From Chromobotia macracanthus (lineage: Eukaryota; Chordata; Actinopteri; Cypriniformes; Botiidae), in assembly GCA_036877525.1 (NCBI GenBank), contig JAZGTH010000067.1, positions 1,408,501 through 1,472,500 on the forward strand: a DNA stretch of 64,000 bases, given 5' to 3'. Made by a program: the position numbers and the translations under genes. Of this stretch, positions 41,001-52,684 are shown one piece after another (within the stretch, counting starts at the first letter, position 1; each line of letters begins with the position of its first letter). The notes under the pieces were generated by a model. The model had not been told where the DNA came from. It worked only from the letters and a program-made list of their open reading frames with translations, and did no database searches.

Positions 41001-42985
41001 ATTACCGCAACCTGAGAGCATCCCCACATTTATTTTAATACACGAACAGTAATTAACCGGGTTAGCCAACAGCATCACCTACAAAACATATATTTAATAT
41101 AATAATAATTTTTAATAAAATATTTAAAATAATAACTCAAAAAAAAAATCATTTACTTTGTAACAGAGAAATAAAGATGGTCTCAAAAACCATGCTCCTG
41201 CTTTCCGATTTAGGATTTCTTTGGCTGTAATGGGAATCCGTGTTTTATTATTTTATTATAATAATATTTTACATTGTATTATAAAGACCAGCCCGTTCAT
41301 CACCTAACCCTGTATTAAAACAGTGATTATGACTGGTGACATACTTCATAACGCGCCGTGTGTTCGCTCTCCGGTTCGGTCGTCTGCTGATCTTCACGTT
41401 CACCCTCCTCGTTCTGTGCGCCGGACATACCGGAGGGGCCCCGCGGGTCATCTACAGTCAGCTGCTCACACTCTTCATCTTCAGGAGCCTTGTGTGTCTC
41501 CACGTCCACGTCCGGATCGTCCACGTCCGGAGATCCTGACCTGTAACTGGAACTCTCACTCAGGACATCCGGTGACAGATGGCCTGGTCGGGGACCAGAA
41601 TATGGACCCCTATTGCCATACAGTTTTGCAATGCTCCCAGCATCTTTAACCACCGGCCTGAATGCTGATATGTAGCTTGTTTTTCTTGGGGTGTTTGGAG
41701 TCCCCTCTACTGACCTGCTGTCGTCCCCGGGTTTATCGTCCTCATTCCGGCCGGACTGAGTACTGGAGCAGCGTTCATGATCGAGTGAACAGTCTTTAGG
41801 GGGACTCTTGCTGCGGTCGCTCAGTTCAGACACGTCCAGCTCATTATGGCTGGTGCGCAATACGTCAGACGGGGGCTTTGGTTGGGCATGGTGGTATGTT
41901 GGCATGGCTAGGCTGCCCGTTGTAGGCCAAAACATGGGAAATGAGGGATAGGTACCGTCCTTTGCGCTCGACCAGAGCACACCTGACAGGTTTGTTTTGT
42001 TCGGATCCCCCATCACCACACTGTCATCTTTCTTTGGACACAATCCGAACCCTGGGAACCCATATGGATGTGGAAAGAGAGGTGGTGGGATTTTCTGCAG
42101 CATTCCAAAACTCTTGCTGGGCACTGGAATAACGGGATAACTGCGGATGCTGCCCGGCACGGTCACGTCCCCCCTGTCGTCCTCACGACGAAGAGTTTTG
42201 TGGGGCACCTCAGACGGTTCCCCCGGGGGCTGACCTCCCGGTCCTTGCGTACGAAGCGGGGACGAACTACCAGACCCACCGGCTGGCAGCGTCCTCTTGC
42301 GGCAGCCGCCGTTAAACATGGCCTTCACATCCTCCCAGACGTGGCTCACGTCGTCCGGTGAGTTTGTATCGGTCAGTTTTAAGTGTCTTCTCCACGAATT
42401 GAAGTTTGCGGCGTCGGGTTGCGTGTATGTGGACTCCGGCGTGCGATGAGAGTGAAATATGAACTTATTTGGAGAGAAGTACATGTTGCAGAAGGAACAC
42501 TTGATGCATTTGGCCCTGGAGCTGTTATACCGGGCCGGGATAAAACTGCCCCGGCTGCCCCACGCGCATTCGTGTGACACGTTAAAAGCGAAATTTTCGG
42601 GCAATTTCGGGGGGCTGTGAGCGCCCAGAAACGATTTGCAGAGTCGCTCGGCCTCCCGCTTCGTAATCATCCCGCAGCGCCTGGAGGAGATGGGCATGGC
42701 CCCGGCGCGCCTGAGGATCTCCAGCTGGACCGGCGTGCACTGCACGCAGGTGATGCCCAGCGCCACACGCCGGTTGTGAATTTCGTTATAGCTGTAGTTC
42801 TTCAAAAGGGTGTTGGATATTTGGGCTAGACAAAGTCTCTCTTGGCCGTCGATCACCAGTGACACGATCGGTGTTCCGTATAAGAAGGTCTTACCGACTT
42901 GATTGGGCTTTTTTGTGGCAGAATAAGTCTGCTCGTCTTGCTTTGGGTTCGGGGAAGCGCTCGAGTCTCTCATAACAGCTTCCAT
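38033..42985 (-). CDS. skor1: SKOR1 SKI-family corepressor, 7 coding exons, about 723 aa
   Basis: Coding exons: 42985-41345, 40754-40658, 40587-40477, 40396-40322, 39615-39541, 38812-38738, 38130-38033, joined in phase. Exon 1 alone encodes 547 residues: the SKI/SNO (DHD) domain, about 33-130 (VSLVIDGQERLCLAQISNTL); a SAND-like Smad4-binding-type zinc domain, about 135-230, with C160, C163, C166, H178 and H180; then a proline/serine-rich low-complexity region. The small exons encode an acidic linker and a leucine-rich coiled coil (EQVELRKKL, QDQMKRELSYREEMVQQLQI), ending HHFSCKML...SPLLPP. Known family role: nuclear corepressor of LBX1 and BMP/Smad signalling in dorsal spinal interneurons and cerebellum. 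SKOR1 rather than SKOR2 because of the MEA start, KNYSYNEIH, and the PIAS1 neighbour. One coiled-coil exon known from orthologs is decayed, so the coiled coil is about 22 residues shorter. Confidence 0.95.
38377..38443 (-). pseudogene. skor1: Decayed coiled-coil exon of skor1
   Basis: In the last skor1 intron the minus strand reads CSFCRELNYERTSCYAIQQKLE, which I match piecewise to the ortholog segment NELDQER...RYAIQQKLK that normally joins the two flanking exons (11-12 of 22 positions agree from memory). It sits at the right place and orientation. The GT donor is gone: the bases after the last matching codon read GAAAAT and reach an in-frame TGA. The upstream acceptor has also moved. Skipping it keeps frame because both flanking junctions are phase 1. 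An alternative is use as a truncating terminal exon. Confidence 0.65.
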
Positions 42986-43639
42986 TCCCGGAAACCTGCG
43001 ACCGACGTTACATAGAAAACAATGTAAATTATAGGCCTATAATTATAATTTACTATTATAAACATAATCAGCAAAACAGATTAACACAAAAACCAATGCA
43101 AGTTCTTTTTTGTATAGTGACAACAAAACATAATAATAATAATTATTATTATAATAAGAAGGAAAATAGTCCTGCATATATTGAAGAAGTGTTTAGACTC
43201 GAGGCCGCTCCATCAGACTTCATTCAGTTTTTTGTTAGGAGTAAGTTCTCTGTTTAAAGATCTTCTCTGATATGAAGATAATCTCGTCCCAGATCGTCTC
43301 GTTTAGATCATCATTTTAGCTTTTTAAACATGAATTAAAATACAGCCTGTACAGCTTACAATACAAGCTACTTCTGTTAAATAGGGCAAACTAGTGTCAA
43401 TATGAAAGATTATAGAAACAGAAGGAAATGTTGATTGAACATTCACGTCAGAGATTCAGAGGTGAGGATCTTCAAGACCTTTAATTGATGGGTGAGTTTT
43501 AATATCTGTCAATAAAACCAAATGAACTATGATGTCTAACTTCTCTGAATTAATAAACTGCGCATTTCACAGCTTGTCTTTTGTAAATATGCGAGGCTAT
43601 TGCGTTGTAGTTCAATTATTTGTAAGCCTTTGGATATCA

Positions 43640-43960
43640 TTAACAATTATTTACAATCTCACCTGTCTCAGACGTTCCTCTGATCCGCGGACGGAAACGC
43701 GTTTGCTCTGGTTTAATGCTCTCCGTTTGTCCTCGGTTCACAATCACACGCCGGTCCGGAATCAGACCGACCCGAACCGAGCACGGGCGCGAGCTACACG
43801 AACGGCGGGGCGCTCCCACGTAACGCGAGCATGTTCCGTGAACTGCTCGGATTAACGGAGAGACAGTCGGTGCAGTCACCGGGGCCCGGACACGTCTGAC
43901 GCCCATCACGTGACCTCATCAGAGCCCGCGGGGCTGCAGAGCTTGTTTAGTGAAATCATA
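43640..43960 (-). promoter_or_regulatory. skor1: CpG-rich skor1 upstream region with candidate 5' splice donor
   Basis: About 0.7-1 kb upstream of the skor1 start codon the sequence becomes GC- and CpG-rich. On the minus strand a strong donor, ACAG|GTGAGA, sits at 43673/43672. It could close an untranslated first exon splicing to the CGCAG acceptor near 42998, a few bases before the start codon. A CACGTGAC E-box lies at about 43907-43914. The exon model is inferred and the acceptor is weak. Confidence 0.4.
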
Positions 43961-44251
43961 ACGGGAAGTGCTGATTTAGTTTGATATCAAAACGCATTGA
44001 ATTGTTTTATTTCTCCGTTGATGAAATCTCAGATCATCAACAGTGTTTCAAACCCCTTCAGTGACACTGAGCTCGGGTTGTCCCTGCCCGGAAAAATGAT
44101 GCTGTTTCTGTTATTATTAATATTTACTCATTTAATCCCACAGAGAGCAAAAGATCGCAGTTTTATAATGATGATTTTGAGGTGTGTACGAACTCTTTAA
44201 ATTAAGAAGCAGCATAAACTAACAGTGTGAATAAAGAAAGAGGAATATCGT

Positions 44252-45090
44252 GTGTCTCCGGGGGTCTCTTGTGTCTCCGGGGGTCTCTTGTGTCTCCGGG
44301 GGTCTTTAGTGTCTCCGGGGGTCTCTTGTGTCTCCGGGGGTCTCTTGTGTCTCCGGGGGTCTTTAGTGTCTCCGGGGGTCTTTAGTGTCTCCGGGGGTCT
44401 CTTGTGTCTCCGGGGGTCTCTTGTGTCTCCGGGGGTCTTTAGTGTCTCCGGGGGTCTTTAGTGTCTCCGGGGGTCTCTTGGGTCTCTTGTGTCTCCGGGG
44501 GTCTTTAGTGTCTCCGGGGGTCTCTTGTGTCTCCGGGGGTCTCTTGTGTCTCCGGGGGTCTTTAGTGTCTTCGGGGGTCTCTTGTGTCTCCGGGGGTCTC
44601 TTGTGTCTCCGGGGGTCTTTAGTGTCTTCGGGGGTCTCTTGTGTCTCCGGGGGTCTCTTGTGTCTCCGGGGGTCTTTAGTGTCTCCGGGGGTCTCTTGTG
44701 TCTCCGGGGGGTCTTTAGTGTCTCCGGGGGTCTCTTGTGTCTCCGGGGGTCTCTTGTGTCTCCGGGGGTCTTTAGTGTCTCCGGGGGTCTTTAGTGTCTC
44801 CGGGGGTCTCTTGTGTCTCCGGGGGTCTCTTGTGTCTCCGGGGGTCTTTAGTGTCTCCGGGGGTCTTTAGTGTCTTCGGGGGTCTCTTGTGTCTCCGGGG
44901 GTCTTTAGTGTCTCCGGGGGTCTCTTGTGTCTCCGGGGGTCTCTTGTGTCTCCGGGGGTCTTTAGTGTCTCCGGGGGTCTCTTGTGTCTCCGGGGGTCTC
45001 TTGTGTCTCCGGGGGTCTTTAGTGTCTCCGGGGGTCTTTAGTGTCTCCGGGGGTCTCTTGTGTCTCCGGGGGTCTCTTGTGTCTCCGGGG
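44252..45090. repeat. 19-bp G-rich minisatellite, about 44 copies, upstream of skor1
   Basis: Two unit types alternate: A, TCTCTTGTGTCTCCGGGGG, and B, TCTTTAGTGTCTCCGGGGG, mostly in AAB or AABB order. A few units carry TTCGGGGG, one has an extra G and one is shortened. Each unit has a run of five G on the plus strand. The long frames on both strands here come from the repeat and are not genes. Confidence 0.97.
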
Positions 45091-46029
45091 CCGTTTGGCT
45101 CTGCTGTTGCCCGCATGTGTTCAGGTTCTCACGGGTTAGTTTAATTTTAGGATCAATAATTCTCAAGAAGAAGGAGCGTAATTTACAATGCTGTGATCCA
45201 ACACGTTTAGAGCCTTTTACATACATCAAATTAAACTTATAATTTGTATAGGATGCCGGAGCAAAAAAAAAAACAATATTTATATAGCTGTAGCCTGATT
45301 GTCCCCTAAATGATGTCTTCTGTGAAATGTGTTAGCCCCAGTTACTTTAGAAACGACAGACACACTGATGCATGTCCACCCATCCCGAAATAAAAACAAA
45401 TATATCAAATAAAACCTACAAAACATGAATACAGAACATGCTTTAAACTGCTATCGATATTTAAGGTTATGTTCAGCAGTGTAAAGGCTGATGACTCCAG
45501 CACTATATTAATAGCGGATGCTGTTCACTTTCAGACAAGAGACTTTCTGTCTCCCATCAATAATTACCATTATGACTGTAATTATTCACTTCTTTTACAT
45601 TATTCAGGGATCAAGCTGAATGCCATATTATTACCCGGTATTTATTTACTCATACGTCATGGTTAGATTCAGGGCAGGTACGGAAATCTCACAAGATTTC
45701 ATTGAACTTTAATTTAATTTAGTCTTTAAATTAGACACGTCATTCTGAAACAAAAACACAACAATAATCCAATATCAATAAAGAACAGGATTAAATCTGC
45801 TTCATTATAACCTGCACTGAGCTAACAACAGAACAAAACAACGTTGCTTAAAAAAATATAATTATTAATAATAATCACTGTCATCTATAACATTGAGATA
45901 TTCTCAGTTTCCATAAGAGGTCTCAGTCACAATTTTAAAATGTCAAAACAATTTGCTTGACTACGTAAAATTACGCTTACAGATTTACATTACATTTAAG
46001 AATGGAGCAAAAAAACATTAAAAAAATAC

Positions 46030-46098
46030 ATAAACACTGAGTAGACTATAAACACTGAGTAGACTATAAACACTAAGTAGACTATATACACTAAGTGA
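46030..46098. repeat. 18-bp tandem repeat, 3.5 copies
   Basis: The unit AAACACTGAGTAGACTAT repeats three times with one G-to-A change, followed by a partial copy. Confidence 0.9.
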
Positions 46099-47027
46099 AC
46101 AGGGTTTATGTGCGCACTATGTAGTGCAGCTCACCAGGGAGGCGTGTACGTGGATTTTAAACAAGCACAATAATGGATTAAAAACAAAAGGGGATAACAA
46201 TTCATTTTCTATTTGTTAATCAATGTATATATGAATAACAATTTCAATCAGTTTCGTGACGTAAAATAATAATAAATTAGTTACAGTAAAGCAACAATAT
46301 GATCAGCATTGCACTCTCTACACAGTGAAGTGCCTCCAGAGTGACTGTTTAAAGCATTTAATGGTTATTCTGCATTATAATAAACAAATGTTCGATTAAA
46401 TGACCAAATTTATTAACGAATACTGAATTTATGACTGAAATCAGTGTGCACTGTTTAAATGAATATACCGCATTTAGTTTGCATGGCCACATTTAATCTC
46501 ATCCGGTGAGCATCAGAAGAACTGCAAACAAATGATTTACATCTGAAATACATACAGTTATGTTTCATGATTTAAAGCATTATAGGACTTGTGCTTTCCT
46601 GTAAGAAAAATACAGGAACGACCAAACGCAATATTTCAAGGTTAGTTATTATTGGATTGCGCATATTGAGGAGAAACGGAGTCGTGTAAAGCGTACCTTA
46701 TTCATGTTAATGGTGTTTCTTTAAAAGATACACGACAAAACATGCACATCTGACCTGCAGATAAGCACTTCAAACACTTCGCTTTAATGCCACTAGATAT
46801 CCACATGAAACCATGAACCCATACATTTCATTTCAGAGAGCCTGCAACAGATGCGCCACAAATGAATGAAAAGACAGTCAGTGCATAATATTGCGTCAAT
46901 AATTCATAAAGCTGCCTTTATACAGGAATATGAGTATAACACTGTGATCTACATGTACAAAGAAAAGTGTAAATGAAGGCTGTAACAGGTCTGTGACTGT
47001 TTTGTGCCTCTTTCCTCAGGTGTGTGT

Positions 47028-47061
47028 ATGGGCAGTCTGATAATGTATTCAGACTGCCCAT
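47028..47061. other. Perfect 13-bp stem hairpin flanked by 10-bp direct repeats
   Basis: The arms ATGGGCAGTCTGA (47028-47040) and TCAGACTGCCCAT (47049-47061) are exact reverse complements around the 8-nt loop TAATGTAT. A 10-bp direct repeat, TCTGTGACTG, lies at 46990-46999 and 47061-47070, bracketing the hairpin. The stem is short for a microRNA precursor; a transposon footprint is another reading. Confidence 0.8.
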
Positions 47062-49439
47062 CTGTGACTGGAAGCTACAGTCATTTTAATTGTCAACTCA
47101 GAAAATTAACTACACAACAAACTAGGCCTTTAAAACGAACTTGACACAAAGTCACTGTGCTAAGACTCCACAAGATTTAAAACTAGAGAAAAAAAGCAGC
47201 AGAAGTATCATCCTAGCTGCTCCAAATCTGAACCAATTTCCAAAGAAACAGTAAAACTAGTCTGAGATCAGCTCAAAATGTCTGTGTTCTTGTATGATGA
47301 CAGCAACAGAAAGTTATTAGGAGATAAACAGGAGGGTCATTGTGTGGATCATGCTTACCTTTACAAGACTGAAGAAAATCTCATTTAAGTATTCTTCATT
47401 AATCACAGGCTGCACTTCAGACTGTGATAATCACCTGAACACATCATTCAAATAAAACTGACAGCCCTGGGGAAATCACACCTTACTCTTTAATTGTTAT
47501 GAAGCTTTCATCGGCTTTTCAATCCAATATTAATTTATGCAGTTTTAAATAACTTTACATATGATTAATAAGATTGAAAATTAAAAGGAGTCTAAAGCAA
47601 TTATAATGAGTGGTTGGTCATCACCTCATTATTAGATGGTGTTATGAGATGCAGTGTGTGTGTGCAGCAGGGACAGTGTGTGTGGGTCTGAAGGAGAGGG
47701 ACACAGATTTACAGAAGACTGTCTATGCTCACAGGAAGAAAAACTTGTTTGGGTTTTGACTCGCATGGCTACATGAGTTACTATATGACATGCGAAAAGC
47801 ACAAGCAGTGTTATGTGGGGAAACAGGAGAATGAAGACTGGCAGTATTATGATGGGGACTTTACAGATTTACATACTAATAGTTTTATTCCCATGAAAAT
47901 AAAACACAGCTCAAAGCTTCCTGACTGCCGGCCACAGCCGATTTCACAGCACTGCCTCTATTATTTTGGGAATTGTTTTTTTTTCTTTTTACTAATTGTG
48001 ATGTAGATCAGCCCAGTAGCTTTTTAGGTGTAGATGTACAACAGCCCGTCAAATGCTGCGCAGACAGTCAAGGTCAAACTGGAGACTGGGGGAACCTCAA
48101 CTCTTACCTGATGAAAAGCTTTGAGTACGTCAAGCCTGAAAGACACAACAGAAGACAGGGATGATTTTAGAGAAATCTCAGCAGTGCAGTGGAGAAACAG
48201 CACTGAGAATACAAGCAGTGAGTTCATCAACCTGTTAATGTGTAAACAAGACATCACTCCTCTCTCAGCCCGATGCTTATCTTCCTCTCTAAAAATCTGC
48301 ATGACTAAACAGATCTCACACACAAACACACACACACGCCTGCTGCAAAGCATAACACTTTGTCTTCATCTGTTGTTTGGTCTAAAGCATATCACGTTAT
48401 TTTATGAGGGAGGCTTGTGTGCGTGAAATAAGACCACTAATATGAACAGTTTACTGTTGCAATACGTGTGTCACAGGTATTTATTACATGAGCATCACTA
48501 ATCTCAGTTCAATTTATTTTTGCATGTATATCTTGTATGGAGGTTATCTGTGCTGTGTGTGTCAAAGCCCGTCCACAACAGCCAGCAGCACAAGAACCCT
48601 TCTGTCACAAGCAGGGTCTCATCTGTCGCTGTGGAGACCTGCTCTCAGGAGAGAAGATGGAAACAAAAGTGTTAAAAGGCAGCGTGACAGTGAGGACATC
48701 CTGAGGAACAGGAAACCCTTTCACACACAACCACAGCTGTCAATCATTCTTCAGTCAAACACAAATGACCAGGCACGCGCACACTAATGTGACTCACTGA
48801 CAAAGCTCTTCAGACCTGAACATCTCTCAGACGAATAGCACTCTTTGATTTTACAACTACTATAAAATGTTTCAGTTCAAAGCCAAACTAGATAGTCTGG
48901 AAATGGATTTTGGCAGACTGCAGATACACATGGTGAATATTAAATCCAAAAGATCTCCACTGCAGAGACCGCTCCATCACCTCTGTGTGTTAGCCAATAG
49001 TGCCAATCAGAAAACGAGCCCCAGCCAGTGATAATGGGAAATACAGCAATAAAATCCAGCGGTGGGCCCGTGAACCGCCTGAGGCTCTGGTACACTATAG
49101 CAGGGTATTACCATAAAGATGCAACTAGCTTGTTTTGTCAGGTCTATCAGAGAGTTAGAAATAATAACTCTTAGTAAAAGGATAGTTGTGAAGGCTGTTC
49201 CAGCAGTGGAGGCTGCATTACCATACAGATGGAAAGACTAGCGTATGTGTCTAGTCTCTATACGTATGCAGAAAGAGCAGCCGTATGGGGTGAGACCATT
49301 GGCAATCCTCACCGAGAGTCCAGGCCACCGTTTCATCTGCTCTTCATCCTCCTCATCATCTCTACCTGTAGCAATAGCAGTGAATTAATTCCTGCTATTA
49401 AAGTGCTCTATTGAAAGAGGCGGTGCTTCTTCAGATGGT

Positions 49440-49495
49440 CCTCAGATTGTAGATGAATTTGGGAGGGTTCTGAATTCAACCTACAAGGAGAGAAC
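49440..49495 (-). pseudogene. Possible decayed exon of map2k5 (second remnant)
   Basis: On the minus strand a pyrimidine-rich run with TTGTAG precedes GTTGAATTCAGAACC, resembling the codons for the MAP2K5 segment VGEFSEP, followed by weaker similarity to FVHFIT. The frame is broken by small deletions and stops. It lies 2.8 kb downstream (minus sense) of the better remnant at 52275, in the order expected for consecutive exons. The similarity is short and from memory, so chance is possible. Confidence 0.3.
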
Positions 49496-51615
49496 AAACA
49501 AAGTATACAGATCAACACTAGTCCTTTCCATGAACCGTTCACTTGGATACGCAGTAACAAATAATACGGGAAATCACTCATGACAGCAATCATAGCAAAG
49601 CAATCCAGCAAACAATGTAAATACAGGAACAATCACAACAGCAGTAGTGAAACACAGGTGCAATAATTGCAAGCTGCACACACAATCAAACTGAAGCTCA
49701 CAGAAACACCTCCTGGCTACTTTGTTTTAGCCCCAGTAACCTGCCGAAATGCATTCGGCCATTTAAATTAACTTGAGGTTTCTTCTCATGTATGAGGTGA
49801 GGCAGGGCAGAGCTACGGCTGCTCAAATGAGTAATACATCAGAGTTCTGCATCCCCTCCTAACTGCAGCACCGCAGGCTGGGCAGCCGTGCATGAGCTCC
49901 ATCTACTGAGGCAGCAGACATGCATGTATTCATAATGGCAGCAGCCTCTGATGTAGCTAAAGAAAGAGAGAGAAGCTCTTTTGGAGGACACTAATGCTCA
50001 TTATTACTAAGTGGTACACACATAACAGCTTATCCCACCCACAGAATGTGACTAGAAAATGCACTACAGTGATTCACCTGAATTTAGACAATAACAGCAA
50101 GAGTGATAATTACCTTAAAGGCTGTTAAGTGAAAGGGACTTTTAATGTTTCTTCATCATTTCTGTCAATATTGTTACAAAGAGAAGTGGACAAACCCAGG
50201 GACACTGCTCAACCTAAATGACCCTCCGCTAAGCTCCGCCCCCACAGTCACTGCTGCTTGCTCAGAGAAGCTTCACAGAAAGACCTATAGGAATGAATTA
50301 GAGGTTTCAATGAACAGCAGTAAAGTGTGCTCATATAGTGCCACAGACTGAAGGATGTTAGTCTTTCATGGGCTGGAATGACACTTTCATCTGTCGTTTC
50401 ACGTTACAGAAATGACACAATGACAGTGAAAACGGCTGCACCTGAATCAAAGCAAAGACTGATCACACTCAACTTAACTCAAAGTAACATTAGTGTAAGT
50501 GCACAGAACTGTTCCCAACATATCCACATCATATTGTCACTATGGTACTGTAAGCTCTGTAGCTTGTGCCTGTATGACCTGAATTGTGTGTAAATCATCT
50601 CATATGTTTGATAGTTTTAAACTACACAAGCACACAGGACCCCTACAGAAGTGAGAGGCTTGTCTGTTAATATGGCAGGCAGTGACAGTTGCTAAAGTAG
50701 GATTGGTCAGAACTGTTTTTATGGCGGGGCTTAACAAAGGGTCAACTGTCTTGTATTAAAACGTTCAAGTACGCTGTGATATTACTCAGTCTCTCTGCTC
50801 TCTCTCCACACACATCTTGTGTTTTTCTCCTTTGTCTCTCTCCCCCGGTCTTGGTGCCAGTGTGTAAAATCTGAACCGGATTACTGAACAGTGGGATTTA
50901 GAGGCTTTTCGCTCTCAGTGGAACAGAGTGTTAATTCCAGACCCATATTAGGCTGATGGTCAGCTGAATATAGATGCTGAGATGGGTGTTCTCCAGTCAG
51001 CGGGTGAGAGAGAGAGTTGGCAGAGCAGAGACTGAATTTAAATGATGTCTGTGTCGTCTGAGCAATGATCAAGTCAGAGCAGGTCAACCCATTACAACTG
51101 CAGCTACATAATTATTAATTACACACTTCTATGAAGTGAAGGACAACTTCAGTATGTTGTGTGTGTCCCGTGTAACACACACACACGCATGTCAAAACAA
51201 TTTACTTGAATAGTGCCTTTCCAAATGCGTAGACTGTTGTTTCAAAGCAGCTGTACAGAAATGCACGCATGTAGGAGTGTGCACAAATACATGCCTGCAC
51301 ACTTTCACATCTTTTTCATACACAAACGCCCAACTATTGGAACGACTCATGACTGAAGCACAGAGAAATGGCAGATGTAAACAGTGCAGATATCAATTGT
51401 GGAAATGTTCAATAAGAATGATGTGAGATCTGATTAAACTAAATAATGACACGTGATGACAGAAAACCACACTTTGCTCACACAGTTACTGTATGCAATT
51501 AAAATATTATTCATTACCTTTTAAATACAACACTGGTGCTAAAATCCCATTAAATTTGGATAATTGAGTGTGTTTAATTATCAGCTGTGGCATGAAGTTA
51601 GTTTAGGAGAAAGTC

Positions 51616-51640
51616 AGAGAGAGAGAGAGAGAGAGAGAGA
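51616..51640. repeat. (GA)n microsatellite
   Basis: An uninterrupted AG/GA dinucleotide run of about 12 copies. Confidence 0.9.
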
Positions 51641-52274
51641 TTAAACAGAATAAATGGTGACCTAGTTAATGTCAGAAACATTGTTTTTTAAGCATGAGCT
51701 TGCTCTGGAAGTCGGACTCAGAATATCTCAGAGTAACTCTTCTTTTAGACACCCACGGTGTATGAGAGTTATAATCTCAAATGCAGTATCTTTCTCCCTC
51801 ACCTCTGCCTAACTGTCTAAGCCAAATGATGTGTACCAGACAGATGTTAGTCTCAGGGCAGGCCATGCACTGCTCTTTTCTGTGAGTGTCAGATCTTGTG
51901 AATTGTTGCAGCGTAAAGCTGTTCTTTGACTTGTCTTGATAGATTAGGTTATAAAAGCAAGCCGTTAATTATTCATTCATGTCTAAGCTTCTCTACAAGA
52001 ACCCTGGTTCTGTTTGTCCACACACTTTCCTGCCTGAAAGTGACTCACCAAATCCCTGCAGTAACTGCTGTGGTACTGCCTGCCTTCCCTCAGCCCGCTG
52101 TGTGCGGTTCTGCCCCCAAACAGGATGCCTAGGGGCAGTTGAGTCTGGGGTTACTGAGCAAGATGGAGTCGCTCTGTTTGCAACTCCACTGTGCTTCATT
52201 AGGAAACAAAATATAAGCTTTCCACTCCATTACCGATGACTTTAGGAGTAAAAGCACATAAGACGACGACACAC

Positions 52275-52317
52275 CTCATCAGCAATGCATTGCAATAAAC
52301 ACACAGGCTTGAGCAAG
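52275..52317 (-). pseudogene. Candidate decayed exon of map2k5
   Basis: On the minus strand a 43-nt segment is bounded by a long pyrimidine tract with CTGTAG acceptor and a GTGTGT donor. It encodes LLKPVCLLQCIADE, which agrees with the MAP2K5 (MEK5) kinase-domain segment SLMPLQLLQCIVDE at about 9 of 14 positions. Orientation and position, upstream of skor1 on the same strand, are those of human MAP2K5. Substitutions in the MPLQ part, and the lack of other intact kinase exons in the window, suggest a remnant of a lost duplicate rather than a working gene. A divergent functional gene continuing beyond 64 kb is the alternative. Confidence 0.45.
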
Positions 52318-52323
52318 CTACAG

Positions 52324-52378
52324 GGAGAGGGACAGAGAGAGAGAGCGAGAGAGAGAGCGAGAGAGGGAGGAAGGGTGG
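52324..52378. repeat. Purine-rich GA low-complexity tract
   Basis: Imperfect GAGA/GCGAGA repeats. Read on the minus strand it is the polypyrimidine tract in front of the 52275-52317 candidate exon, and it also yields spurious Ser/Leu-rich frames. Confidence 0.85.
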
Positions 52379-52684
52379 GGGCAGAAAACGGCATTATCCG
52401 ACATATGATGTCTTTACAGTGGAACGGCAAGGAAAAATCATAAATGCAATAAAATGGGCCCAGATTAATCAAACACATCAAACGCTTATGAAAATTTCAC
52501 AGGGGTTATAAAAAATGTTCGTCTAATGGTGTCTAATCTAATGCAGGCAGTTAAGGGCTTGGGTTTCTCTTCATTGTGAAATGCAATTTGGGAAGTATAA
52601 AGGGAGCCAGTGAAGCATGGGTTCCGACAGGAACATGGAGCATGATGATGTATTTTTCCCTCTTTCCCTTTTTTCTCCCCTTTC

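Larger units (their letters stand above)
45091..49439. other. Gene-poor DNA upstream of skor1
   Basis: No intact gene recognised. Contains an A-rich tract near 45263, an 18-bp tandem repeat (46030-46098), a perfect hairpin (47028-47061) and AT-rich unique sequence. The 93-codon plus frame at 47725-48006 has no recognisable domain or splice partners. Confidence 0.5.

Noticed and set aside
44252..45144. Frames of 69-161 codons rich in SPGVSCVSGG and the reverse-strand DPRRHKRPPET
   Set aside because: Products of the 19-bp minisatellite; no start context, domain or splice support.
47725..48006. 93-codon plus-strand frame with several Cys/Tyr
   Set aside because: No recognisable domain, signal peptide or neighbouring exon; ends in a poly-T-encoded Phe run.
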